NCBI RefSeq assembly: GCF_012489685.1
Contig: NC_080044.1
Coordinates: 18,394,369-18,458,368, forward strand
Length of the DNA: 64,000 nucleotides
Direction of reading: 5' to 3'
Source: Lotus japonicus
Taxonomy: Eukaryota; Streptophyta; Magnoliopsida; Fabales; Fabaceae
Below, one piece after another: positions 47,024-56,469 of this stretch (position 1 is its first letter; every line of letters starts with the position of its first letter). The notes under the pieces are model-generated. The model was not told where the DNA came from. It made no database searches and saw only the letters and a program-made list of their open reading frames with translations. The position numbers were made by a program, and so were the translations under genes.

Positions 47024-48170
47024 CACTACTACAGAAAAGGCCTTTCGTCACGGTTAAAACCGCTCATTCGTCACGGTTTAACCGTGACAATAGAAGGCGT
47101 GACAATTGCTCAATTGTCACGGTTAAAGGCGGAACCGTACACGCCTGTTATCACGGTTTGCAAAACGTAACCGTGGCAATAGAGGCCACCTATTGTCACG
47201 GTTACCTACTTAACCGTGACAATTGATTAGCCTGTTATCACGGTTTGTAAAGCGTAACCGTGACAATAGGTTCCCTCTATTGCCACGGTTGAGTAAGTAA
47301 CCATGGCAATAGGTGGCCTCTATTGCGACAATAGGTCATACACCTGGTCTGTGAAATTGCTACAGAATTTTTGATTTTTTTTTTTACCTGGTCTGTGCAT
47401 AAATTTTAGTACGTTTATATTGAAAAATAAATTGTATAAAATCACCAACATTCACATATTCTAGCCAAATTACTCAAATATTCCAACCTTGAATAAGAAA
47501 ACAATACATTTACACTAATTTGTCCAAAACAATACTAATTGTTGTTGAGAACATACTCTCACAAGGAATTAAACCAAATAGCCCACACTAGCCATTACAG
47601 TACACTGTTTGAACCAAATACTCTAAAAAAACATGGAGTACAGTTCCATACCATAAGTAGCCCATACTCTCACAAGGAATTAAACCAAATAGCCCACACT
47701 AGGCAAAATTCTTTAACACATAAGTATAAGCCCACTCTTCTTTAATTTCATTTAGTTGATTCTCATCGTAGAAGCCAAATTGACAATCGGAGAAGTACTG
47801 CAAAATGATGGTAAAAGTAACAAAATTTAGAGTCACACTTAAAAATAGGAAAAATTAAGAATTTGGTCAAAGTTCCATACCGCTTGTGGAATTGTAGATT
47901 TTTTGTGCGCAATTATCTCCTTTAGAAAGCTTAGTACATAGTACCCGCAATCTATATCAGTGCGACATATGTTAGTAAAACGAAAGATAATGTGAAACTA
48001 AAACGGATCTGGTTAAGATATGTGTATGTTCAATTTTCACCTCGAGGAATTTCCAGATGGAAGGATAAGGAAACCAAAGGCACAATACACTTTGACACGT
48101 GAATAAGAAAAATTAGTCGGTAAGTGGCTTAGGGATTTGCATATATATGTCGAATATTTATGCGTCAAAC
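47024..48170 (-). mobile_element. CACTA (En/Spm) transposon terminus with Ulp1-like gene end
   Basis: It begins CACTACTACAGAAAAGGCC at 47024, the typical CACTA end, preceded by ATG as a possible half of a 3 bp target duplication. The next 300 bases carry many subterminal repeats built on GTCACGGTTAACCGTGACAAT in both orientations. Minus-strand protease exons follow at 47951-47699. The other terminus is not in the window; the body seems cut off at about 48170. Confidence 0.88.
47699..47951 (-). pseudogene. C-terminal exons of a Ulp1-like cysteine protease (CACTA-encoded)
   Basis: Exon 47951-47881 reads CGYYVLSFLKEIIAHKKST and IPQA, ending at a GT donor. Exon 47798-47699 reads YFSDCQFGFYDENQLNEI, then KEEWAYTYVLKNFA, and a TAG stop. 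The first contains the catalytic Cys region (usually G-x-x-DCGYYV) of C48/Ulp1 peptidases that some plant CACTA elements and related transposons carry. Upstream exons with the His and Asp residues are absent, so the gene is incomplete. A 39 bp direct repeat (CATACTCTCACAAGGAATTA...) lies just after the stop (47550-47590 and 47664-47702). Confidence 0.8.
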
Positions 48171-49066
48171 ATGGCTAGATTGTTAGATCCTGATATCTCT
48201 TTGTTGAGTTTTGGTGATAACAAACAGCATTATACTTTGAAGATCTTATAGGAATGCTGAGTACAAAATCAAGTCACACTCTAAAATCTGAGTACCTTCT
48301 GAAAGAATCAAGCTCACATGATGAATTCCATTAAGAATAAAAAGAGCTTAAATAATGAAGAGTTTGAGCACATGCTGAAGCATGTCTCAAACTCTAAAGA
48401 ATAGTACTACCTGCTAATGTTGAAGTTCTCCAAGTTCTGAAGCTCGTTCAGAACCTGATGCTATCAAAAAATGTTAATTCATTAAAATTTCAATCATAAT
48501 CATCATTTTTCCGTGATGAAGTCCACGTCAAGCTAGAGGATAAATTACTTGCAACTTTATATCTATTGCACAAGGAAATGACATCTCTCACACAAATTTC
48601 ATACGTACATTATTGGAGCTAAATTGCCTCAACTTTTCATACATGCACCCTGTTAGTGGACTAAATACTCTTGCTTCCAATATGTTTAAAAAAAAAAAAG
48701 TAATGCACACTTTTTTCCATCCTTAGGTCTCATCCTTAGGTTGACTTTTCACTACCAAAGGAAAGTCTTTAAAAGCTAGTCATTAGTTTTATTAATAACA
48801 TGACCAATAGTCATACCATTTTTATATATATCACGGCACAGTCTGCTGAAATTTTATTTCATTTTATTTTTTGAAAATTGAATTTTTATTACTGTTAGTT
48901 ATGTTTTTTATAGGCTCACTGAACATATATAATCATATTTCTTTTTCGGTTGCTTTAATTTTTCAATTAGTATTGGGATGAATCTTTTAGAATTGTTAAT
49001 TGTCTTTTTCTTTTTCAGAAATATGTCCAGGTGGGGCAATGTTGACGGGAGTAGGCGTCCTAGTCC
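48171..49066. other. Gene-free stretch before the Gypsy element
   Basis: 48185-48460 starts TGTTAGATCC, with TTGAGTTTTGGTGATAACAAA near 48204, and recalls a Copia SIRE-type LTR, without a clear end. The rest is AT-rich and I see no gene. Confidence 0.4.
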
Positions 49067-49071
49067 GCTAC

Positions 49072-49640
49072 TGATCGGGAGGATCACGAGAGCTGGGACT
49101 TCCGAGGGAGAGGCTGGAAACAGTGCGCTGGGAGGGCAGAACGGACCCGGGAGGGGCTCCTGCAAGGGACTCCGATGCTGAAGTAAGTAGGGGAAATGAG
49201 TAAAGGGGTGGCTAAGTGAAGAGAATAACATACCTTAGAATGAGTGAGTTGCCCCCCTTATATACAAGTTGGAGAACTAGGGTTGGAGCCATGCAACGTC
49301 ATGCATGGCTTGTACTGGTGGGACAGGGGCCGTCGGATCCTTCTGCTCCCTCTGCGATTTGCAGTGATCCAACGGCTTAGATTGCCTAGGGGGCCCACCA
49401 TCCAACCACCCTAGTTCCGTAGGGTGGTTGGCCTAGGTCAACCCCTAGGTGGTGGGGTCCATGCTTCAGAGCAATCGGGGTTCTGTTCTGCTTGAGAGTC
49501 AGGGACTGGACATACTGCTCCGGCCGTCCCGTGGGCCCGCTATCGGGTGATCCTGTCCGGTCGTACCCGGGGGCGTGGCCCGCCCGTCCCTGAACAGTCG
49601 CCGGTCGTACTCTGGGGCGTGGTCCGCCCGTCCCAGAACA
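49072..49640 (-). repeat. 3' LTR of Gypsy element 2
   Basis: 569 bp, TGATCGGGAGG ... TCCCAGAACA on the plus strand. At all six positions where the LTRs differ, this copy has C or G. Confidence 0.97.
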
Positions 49641-49656
49641 GTAGCCCCCCAGCTCT
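49641..49656 (-). other. Polypurine tract of element 2
   Basis: On the minus strand AGAGCTGGGGGGCTAC lies directly before the 3' LTR. The stretch CCAGAACAGTAGCCCCCCAG plus CTCT, which spans the LTR end and this tract, occurs a second time 111 bases further inside (49744-49767). Confidence 0.75.
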
Positions 49657-50139
49657 AGTCCGCCGAAGTGGTGGGCTAGGAGCTTTAGGTTGGGTTCATG
49701 TGAACGTCCCTCTGTCATTCAGGTCTGTTACTTCCAGCCCTTACCAGAACAGTAGCCCCCCAGCTCTGCCTCACTGCGTGAGTGAGGTGTGAGCTCCAGG
49801 ACCTGCTGGACGGTTGCATGAGGAGGACGGTCGGGGCGGTAACCGATCGGCCAACCGGGGGTAGGTGGTAGCCGATCGCGGGGTAACCGATCGGCCTACC
49901 CCGTGGATTTGGGACGACGTCTCGGTTTCGCATTCCATACGTTATGCAACAGTAATATGAAGTGACGTTTCGGCAGCGCCATTAATGCTTCTGACAAGAA
50001 GTGGCACGCGATACGTCGTTTCATTCCTCGCGCTGACGTGGCGGATGATGATTGGTTGGGAGCTTTCCCGCCTTCCCTAGCGTCATCATTAACAGACGTA
50101 GGGTTTGGTGAAGCGTCGCTTCTCATTCCTGATTTCCCT

Positions 50140-50147
50140 TATAAAAA
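50140..50147 (+). promoter_or_regulatory. TATA box of the antisense gene of element 2
   Basis: CCTTATAAAAAGGG on the plus strand, about 415 bases before the ATG at 50558. The leader probably contains an intron from 50290 (GGTAAGT) to 50549 (TTGTGCAG). This gives the antisense gene its own promoter inside the retrotransposon. Confidence 0.65.
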
Positions 50148-50557
50148 GGGTAAATGGGGATTCATTTTGCGTTTTCTCCTCAAACTCTCATCTTCTCTTC
50201 TTTTGGAGCTCTGTATTCCGACGTCGTCAGGTGTAGCTTTGCAGGCGGTCGTTCCTGATTCACCGGTGGTCGTCCTTTCCAGTTGCTTGGTAAGTTCTTC
50301 TCGACCTCTGCTTTTAATTTTTCTTCTCTTTCTCTTAGTCCTGTCCTCTAGGGGTTCTTAGGGTGCGTCCTTTCGGGTGGGAGGGAGCTGTCTCTCCCCC
50401 CCCGTGCGGCGGAGGGGCGATCCATGGGCCGGTCCTCCGGCGCTGGGTTTGCTCTCCCTGCCGGGGACAAAGGCGGATCCTATTGGTTTTCCCCTTTGAG
50501 TCGTGGTCAATAACTTTGAGATATTGAAACGACGTCTTCCCTTGTGCAGGTTTAGGT

Positions 50558-52577
50558 ATGACAGGGGCCGAAAAGAGGAAGGGGAAAGCGGTCGGCGGTG
50601 GCTCCAAGCCGAAAATGAGTAAAAATGCTCTGAAACGGAAAAAGATCGACCGAGAGAAGTGGCCACATTTGGAGGGTGATCGGGCGCATCTGGACGATTG
50701 GTGCCGGGAAATACTGGGGATCGAGTCCTGCTACGCTAATGAGGACGAGGGGCACTTCCGGCGACAGTATTATCTGTCCGAGACGCAGATTGGTCCCGGG
50801 CATGACGTCTTCGCGCCTGGCAAGAAGGAGAGGCTTCCGCAGACACCCCCCTTCGGCATTTACATGCATATTTATACGATGAAGAAGGTGAAGGTACGAA
50901 TGCCGCTAACCGACTTCGAGGTGATGGTGCTGCGGCATATGATGGTGGCGCCCTCCCAACTCCACCCGGGGGGTTGGGGTTTTGTGCGCGGTTACGAGAC
51001 CGCTTGCGCACTTTTCGGGTACGCGCCGTCCCTTCCCCTCTTCTTTCATCTCTTCGCGGTTGCCCATACCCAAGGTCATGGTGGTTTTGGCATGGTGACT
51101 CTGAGGACGGTGTTTCCGATCTTCAAAGCCTTCGCCGATTCATATAAAGACTTCAAGGATCAATTCTTTCGGGTGGCGCCGACCTCGCCGCCTCCTTTCT
51201 GGTGGTTTGAGCAGGGGCCGACCGGCGGAATGCGGCCGCGGTTCCCACTGTCTTGGAACGTGGCCCATTATAGAGAAAAGGTGACCTCATTCAGTTTTTT
51301 GGACGAGGGCGCCTTATCGGAGGACGACTTGAAATTCAAGAAGTTGTTGATGGGCGCTGTCCGTTATGTTATGGAAGGGGACAGGAAGGTCCCGGTTCGT
51401 CCCCTTCGATGTTATGACCTGTGTACCTACAGCGTTCGAAGGAACGCTAAGTTGCTGCGTAAGCTATTTATTTGTGATGCCCCTTCCCTTTGCTTTTTCT
51501 TATTTCGAGTGCTAATGTTTTCGTCGTTGGGCAGGTGGCATGGAGGACATTGACAGGACCTTGCTGGACGCGCTGCAAGTTGAAGACGGGCAGTCCACAG
51601 ATGAGGAGGCGGAACAAGAGACTGATGCTGTCCAGGGAGAAGAGGGGCATGCTGAAAACCAACCCCAGCCCGACCCGGAGGATGGGGGTGGGGCCGTAGT
51701 TGGGGGGACCTCCGATCCTGTCCAGGAGCAAGGACGGTCGGTTTCTGAGGAAGAGGGTACCCAGGGCCCGGCCTCGAAGAAGCGCCGAGTGGATGACCAT
51801 CGAGATCATGCTGATGGTGAAGTGCAGGGCTCCGACCCGGAGCGGGCAGTGCCCGTCACCGTGGTACCCCCGCCTGAAAGGCTTTCCATTTGGGGTCCTA
51901 GGGCTGGCAACTGCCGGGAGCACCTGGCGCAGATCGACGATCTCGTGCTGACGGAGAACGACCAGAAGTACTTGGGTGATCGGGAGCCTGCCGGACTCCT
52001 TAATTACGTTCTCCGTGCCTCGCTCAAGACCGCTTCTGCTGTCAGGTATCTTCAGTTGTCAACCATTCCGGAACTGGAGGAGCTCAGAGAGAAAACCGAG
52101 AAGGATGGTCGATTGATATCCTGCATGAACAAGGAGCTGGAAGAGGGGTGCTCTGCCATCGAAGAGCTAAACAAATTGCTGGACAGTCTGAAGCTTGAGA
52201 ATGAGCAGCTGAAGAAGAAGGTGCAGGACGGCGAGAAGGCTCGTGAAGACCTGGAAGGGCGACTGAAGTCTGCCAAGGGGAAAGCTGAGACCGGCGCGGC
52301 CCGTGTGAAGGAGGTAGAGGCTGCCTTGCTGAAAGAGCGAGAACAGGGTGCGGTCAGGATCGCCTCTCTGGAAGCTGACAAGAAAAAGCTGACGGCCACC
52401 GTGTCCAAGATTAACAAGGCTTCTTTCAACAATGCGGTGAGCCAGCTGACAGTTGTCAACCCGGGCTTGGAGACCGGTCCGGTCGGGTATCGAAAGGTGG
52501 TCTCCGAAGGCCGGATCGGAACTGTGGATTCCAAGGGGAAATTTACTCCAACCTTCCCGGAGGAGAATGCCCCCTGA
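50558..52577 (+). CDS. Antisense gene of Gypsy element 2 (two coding exons)
   Basis: Exon 1 is 50558-51458. The 76-base intron is 51459-51534 (GTAAGC ... GGGCAG). Exon 2 is 51535-52577. Joined length is 1944 bases (647 aa). The first 300 residues (for example WPHLEGDRAHLDDWCREILG, FEVMVLRHMMVAPSQLHPGG, FFHLFAVAHTQG, WFEQGPTGG) resemble the 'putative gypsy type transposon' family PF04195 (Transposase_28), by motif memory. Next comes an acidic, Gln/Glu-rich linker with a basic KKRR patch. From about residue 480 a long coiled coil (EELNKLLDSLKLENEQLKKK, VKEVEAALLKEREQGAVR) follows, and then a short C-terminal region ending TFPEENAP. A poly(A) signal AATAAA is at 52688-52693. No frame breaks. Its function is unknown; it may be a structural or regulatory accessory protein. 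Confidence 0.85.
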
Positions 52578-52733
52578 GGGGGTTGTAATTTCATTTTGTT
52601 CTAGTGTCTTTTTCTTTTTCCTTTTGTTAAGTGTTTTGAGCCGTTCTGGGCTAATGTAATCGTCTGTAATGACAACTAATATTAATGAATAAATTGTTCG
52701 GTTTGTTTAATTTCTTAAATTGGGTTATTCGTC

Positions 52734-52985
52734 TTGCCCGGTAGGGCGCTATAATTTTTTCCTTCCGCATGGTCTTAGTTATGATGCCCCGAGGGCTCTG
52801 TCGATTTCTTGTGCCCAGTGGGTCTTTCAATTTCGTGCCCGGTGGGTCTTTGAACTTAATGCCCGGGGGGTCTTTTTAAGTCGTTGCCCGGTGGGTCTTT
52901 TTGAATTCGGTGCCCGGTGGGTCTTGTAATTTAATGCCCGGTGGGTCTTTTTAATTCGTTGCCCGGTGGGTCTTTTTAATTCGTG
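52734..52985. repeat. Tandem repeats GCCCGGTGGGTCTTT between two convergent genes
   Basis: Seven clear units of 24-26 bp from 52811 (TGCCCGGTGGGTCTTT plus an AT-rich 8-10 bases), with two degenerate units before them (52734 and 52783). The array lies between the poly(A) signal of the antisense gene and the pol stop. Frames across it are artefacts. It may act in 3' end formation or keep convergent transcripts apart; that is an inference. Confidence 0.9.
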
Positions 52986-53142
52986 GAAAAATGACTTGAC
53001 AAAATGCTCCTTCTTGATTCATTAAATAATGCAAGTGTGCCGATCGGTTACAAGAGGAGGACTGGAAGCAGTTCCTTGATTCTAGACTTAAGACAATAGA
53101 AGAAAAAACAGTAACCGGGTTTTAATCATTCAATGGGCGACT

Positions 53143-56100
53143 TTAGCTGTAGTAGCGGTTCAAGTTGGTGGCATTCCAAGTGCGGGGAATTTCTTCCCCA
53201 GAGAGCTTTTCCAACTTGTAGGCGCCGGTGCCGGTTGCCTCGGTTACTCTGTATGGGCCTTCCCAGTTGGCGGCCAACTTGCCTCGCTCGGTCCCTCGGG
53301 CTCCGATGCTGGCGTTGCGGAGGACTAAGTCCCCAAGTAGGAACGTGCGGAGGACGACCTTCTTGTTGTAACGGATGGCGGCATGCTGCTTCGCAACCAG
53401 TTCCCTGCAGTTAGCAACGGCTCTCCTTTCGGAGAGAAGGTCTAGGTCTTCATTAATGAGCTGGTCGTTCGTCTCCGGGTCATGGCCCATGGTACGAGCG
53501 CTTGGTTCTCCGATCTCCGCCGGGATGACCGCCTCGGTGCCGAAAGTCAGGCGAAACGGGCTTTCCCCCGTCGTGGAGTGCGGAGTTGTGCGATATGCCC
53601 ACAGGACATGATCGAGCTGCTCGGCCAAATTGCCCTTGGCGGCATCCAGTCGTTTCTTCAGTCCCCTAAGGATTACTCGGTTCGCCACTTCTGCCTGGCC
53701 GTTCGTTTGGGGGTGCTCCACGGAGGTGAAGTGGTGCTTGATGTGAAGCCCGCCCACGAGCTCCTTGAATCCTTTGGAGGTAAATTGGGTGCCATTGTCG
53801 GTAATCAGGACTCCAGGTACCCCGAACCGGCTGATGATGTTCTTGTAAAAGAAACGTTGTATGCGGGCTGAAGTGATGGTTGCAAGGGGTTCGGCCTCGA
53901 TCCACTTGGTGAAGTAGTCTACCGCGACCACCAGATGCTTCAGCTGTCCCGGGGCGGTTTCAAAGGGTCCCAGGAGGTCCATTCCCCATTGGTGGAAAGG
54001 CCAAGGGGAGACCATGGTCGAGAGTTGCTCGGGAGGGGCTAATCGGTGGTCGGCATGCCTCTGGCACGGGTCACAGAGTTTGACGTGGTCGGCAGCGTCT
54101 TTCTCCAGGGTAGGCCAGTAATAGCCGGCCCGGAGGACCTTTCTTGCCAGAGAGCGCCCGCCGGGGTGGTGGCCACAGCTGCCCTCATGGATCTCCGCGA
54201 GCACATACTCTGCTCGTTCCTTTGACAAGCACTTGAGGAGAGGGGTGGAAAATCCTCTCTTAAAGAGGTCCCCGTTTACGATGGTATACCAGGAAACGCT
54301 TCTAGTCAACTTCTTTGCCTCCAATTTATCGGGTGGAAGCCAGCCCGTTGTTAGGTTCTTAATAATTGGGGCCCTCCAATCGTCGTCCGCGTCAATGCTC
54401 AGGGTGTTGACTCCCGCGGAACGGTCGGGTGCTGAGACGTAGGGGAGGGCAAGGGTGCCCTGAATGACTGTCCTGTTCAGGCCGGGTTTACCGGTGCTAG
54501 CCAGCTTTGCTAGGGTATCTGCGCGGTCGTTTTGGGCCCTTGGGACATGGCGGAATTCTACCTTACGGAAGGTTGCAGCCAGCCGCTTCAGGTGGGAGAG
54601 GTATTGCTCCAGAATTGGGTCCTTGGCCTGTGCTTCCCCATTAGCTTGGGAGACCACCAGCAGGGAGTCACAGCAGACGAGTATGTCCTGCGCCCCCAGG
54701 TCTCGCGCCGTCACCAGACCGGCTATGCAAGCTTCATATTCAACCTGGTTGTTGGTGGCTGGGAAGCCAAAGCGCAGCGACTGTTCTACGACCATCCCTG
54801 AGTTGCTTTGGAGGACGATCCCTGCACCGCCCCCTTCTTTGTTGATTGAGCCATCCACATGGACGATCCAGGAGATTTCCGCTTGAGGATCTTCATCGTT
54901 CGTGAGTTCCACCAGGAAGTCGGCTAGGGCTTGCGCTTTGATCGCACGTCTGGGTTCGTAGTGAATGTCATGCTCGGACAACTCGATCGACCAACCCACC
55001 ATTCGACCGGCTAGATCTGGCTTATGGAGGACTTGTTTGACTGGTTGATCGGTGCGGACAATGATGCTATGAGACTGGAAGTACCTTCGGAGCCGTCTGG
55101 CAGTGGTTAAGAGGGTGAGCGCCACTTTCTCGAGCGTCTGGTATCTGAGCTCAGCTCCCTTGAGTGAGCGGCTGACGAAGTAAACCGGGAGTTGGACTCC
55201 CGCCTCCTCTCTTACTAGTACAGAGCTGACCGCCTTGTCCCGAACAGCTAAATATAAATACAGGGGCTCCCCTGGCTTTGGACTTGACAGGATTGGTGGG
55301 GAGGTGAGAATCTCTTTCAGCCGGGAGAAAGCCTGTTCAGCTTCTCCCGACCAGGCAAAGTTCGCTCCTTTCTTTAGTAAGGCATAAAGTGGTAGAGCTC
55401 TCAGGGCGGCCTTGGGGAGAAATCTCCCGATTGCTGCCATCCGTCCTGCCAATTGCTGGACTTCCTTGACCGTCCTGGGGCTTTTCATTTCCACAATAGC
55501 CTGGCACTTCTCGGGGTTTAGTTCAATCCCACGGCTAGTGAGCATATATCCCAAGAACTTCCCGCTCTTGACGCCGAAGGTACATTTTTCTGGGTTGAGG
55601 CGCATATTGTGTTTCCTCAACTGTTCGAACACAACTGCCAGATCGGCTGCATGGTCGCCTCCCTTCGGTGTTTTTACTATGATGTCATCAATGTAGACTT
55701 CGACGGACTTCCCAATGAGTGCCCCAAAGATTCTGGTCATCATTCGCTGGTAGGTGGCCACCGCATTTTTCAGGCCGAATGGGAGCATAGTGTAGCAGTA
55801 TGTCCCCCGATCGGTGATAGAGGCGGTCTTCTCTTCATCGTCCCTGTTCATCGGAATCTGATTGTACCCAGAATACGCGTCCATGAGGGACAAGTATTCG
55901 TATCCCGAGGAGTTGTCCACCAGAGCATCGATGCTGGGAAGGGGGAAAGGGTCCTTAGGGCAGGCCTTGTTCAGATCCGTGTAGTCCACACACATCCTCC
56001 ACTTCCCATTGGATTTCTTTACCAGGACCACGTTCGAAAGCCAAGTAGTGTACTTGACTTCGCGAATGATCCCGGCCTTCAGAAGTTCTGTGGTCTGTTC

Positions 56101-56415
56101 CCTGATCGCTTCTTGCTTCTCCGCGCTCATTTGTCTCTTTTTCTGGGCCACTGGCTTGAATTTCCGGTCCACTGAAAGCTTGTGACTGCAGAATGCTGGG
56201 TCGATGCCCGGCATGTCCGAGGACGACCAGGCAAATAAGTGCCCATAACTCTTCAGGAGGGCCTCCAGTCGGTTTGAGAGATCCGGAGGAAGATCTCGTG
56301 CCAGTTTGGTGGTCTGGTCGGGGCCGCGACCGACCTGGACAGGTCGGGCTTCCCCATCCGGCTTAAGGCGCTGATCCTCTCTGGATTGGTCCACTCGTGG
56401 GTCGATGTCGGTCAA
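53143..56415 (-). CDS. Gypsy pol: RT, RNase H, archaeal-type RNase H, integrase
   Basis: Uninterrupted 1090-codon frame. RT at about residues 115-300 has KSNGKWRMCVDYTDLNKACP and the catalytic YIDD at 241-244. The normal RNase H follows at about 385-500. A second, archaeal-type RNase H at about 515-640 has VHVDGS (D521), NNQVEYEA, CCDSLLV (D583) and NDRAD. Integrase starts at about 740 with an H-H-C-C zinc region (HEGSCGHH; CDPC at 781-784) and a complete DDE triad D813, D873 (TDNGTQF) and E909 (NGQAEV), with 35 residues between the last two. The C-terminal part (WEGPYRV) ends the protein. One unusual site is Val at 219 in a normally Gly-containing KNA(G)ATYQ motif. The first Met is not the true start: the same frame goes on upstream past a TAA at 56470-56472 into protease, so pol is normally part of a polyprotein. 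Confidence 0.95.
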   Translation of the reverse strand: MTDIDPRVDQSREDQRLKPDGEARPVQVGRGPDQTTKLARDLPPDLSNRLEALLKSYGHLFAWSSSDMPGIDPAFCSHKLSVDRKFKPVAQKKRQMSAEKQEAIREQTTELLKAGIIREVKYTTWLSNVVLVKKSNGKWRMCVDYTDLNKACPKDPFPLPSIDALVDNSSGYEYLSLMDAYSGYNQIPMNRDDEEKTASITDRGTYCYTMLPFGLKNAVATYQRMMTRIFGALIGKSVEVYIDDIIVKTPKGGDHAADLAVVFEQLRKHNMRLNPEKCTFGVKSGKFLGYMLTSRGIELNPEKCQAIVEMKSPRTVKEVQQLAGRMAAIGRFLPKAALRALPLYALLKKGANFAWSGEAEQAFSRLKEILTSPPILSSPKPGEPLYLYLAVRDKAVSSVLVREEAGVQLPVYFVSRSLKGAELRYQTLEKVALTLLTTARRLRRYFQSHSIIVRTDQPVKQVLHKPDLAGRMVGWSIELSEHDIHYEPRRAIKAQALADFLVELTNDEDPQAEISWIVHVDGSINKEGGGAGIVLQSNSGMVVEQSLRFGFPATNNQVEYEACIAGLVTARDLGAQDILVCCDSLLVVSQANGEAQAKDPILEQYLSHLKRLAATFRKVEFRHVPRAQNDRADTLAKLASTGKPGLNRTVIQGTLALPYVSAPDRSAGVNTLSIDADDDWRAPIIKNLTTGWLPPDKLEAKKLTRSVSWYTIVNGDLFKRGFSTPLLKCLSKERAEYVLAEIHEGSCGHHPGGRSLARKVLRAGYYWPTLEKDAADHVKLCDPCQRHADHRLAPPEQLSTMVSPWPFHQWGMDLLGPFETAPGQLKHLVVAVDYFTKWIEAEPLATITSARIQRFFYKNIISRFGVPGVLITDNGTQFTSKGFKELVGGLHIKHHFTSVEHPQTNGQAEVANRVILRGLKKRLDAAKGNLAEQLDHVLWAYRTTPHSTTGESPFRLTFGTEAVIPAEIGEPSARTMGHDPETNDQLINEDLDLLSERRAVANCRELVAKQHAAIRYNKKVVLRTFLLGDLVLRNASIGARGTERGKLAANWEGPYRVTEATGTGAYKLEKLSGEEIPRTWNATNLNRYYS

Positions 56416-56469
56416 GCATGCTCCTGCTCGGAGGTGGAAGCTTTCAACTCTTTTCCCATGGTCGGGCTC

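Noticed and set aside
47041..47330. Possible CRISPR-like array of GTCACGGTT repeats
   Set aside because: The repeats are in both orientations with irregular spacing, right beside a CACTA end. They are transposon subterminal repeats, and this is a plant genome.
52052..52594. 180-codon minus-strand frame with many Ser and Phe
   Set aside because: Mirror of the coiled-coil part of the antisense gene (Lys/Glu codons read backwards).
52720..52929. Open frame across the GCCCGGTGGGTCTTT repeats
   Set aside because: It only translates the tandem repeats and lies between two convergent genes.
53133..56175. Many plus-strand frames opposite pol of element 2
   Set aside because: Shadows of the 1090-codon pol frame, whose RT, RNase H and integrase motifs are unmistakable.
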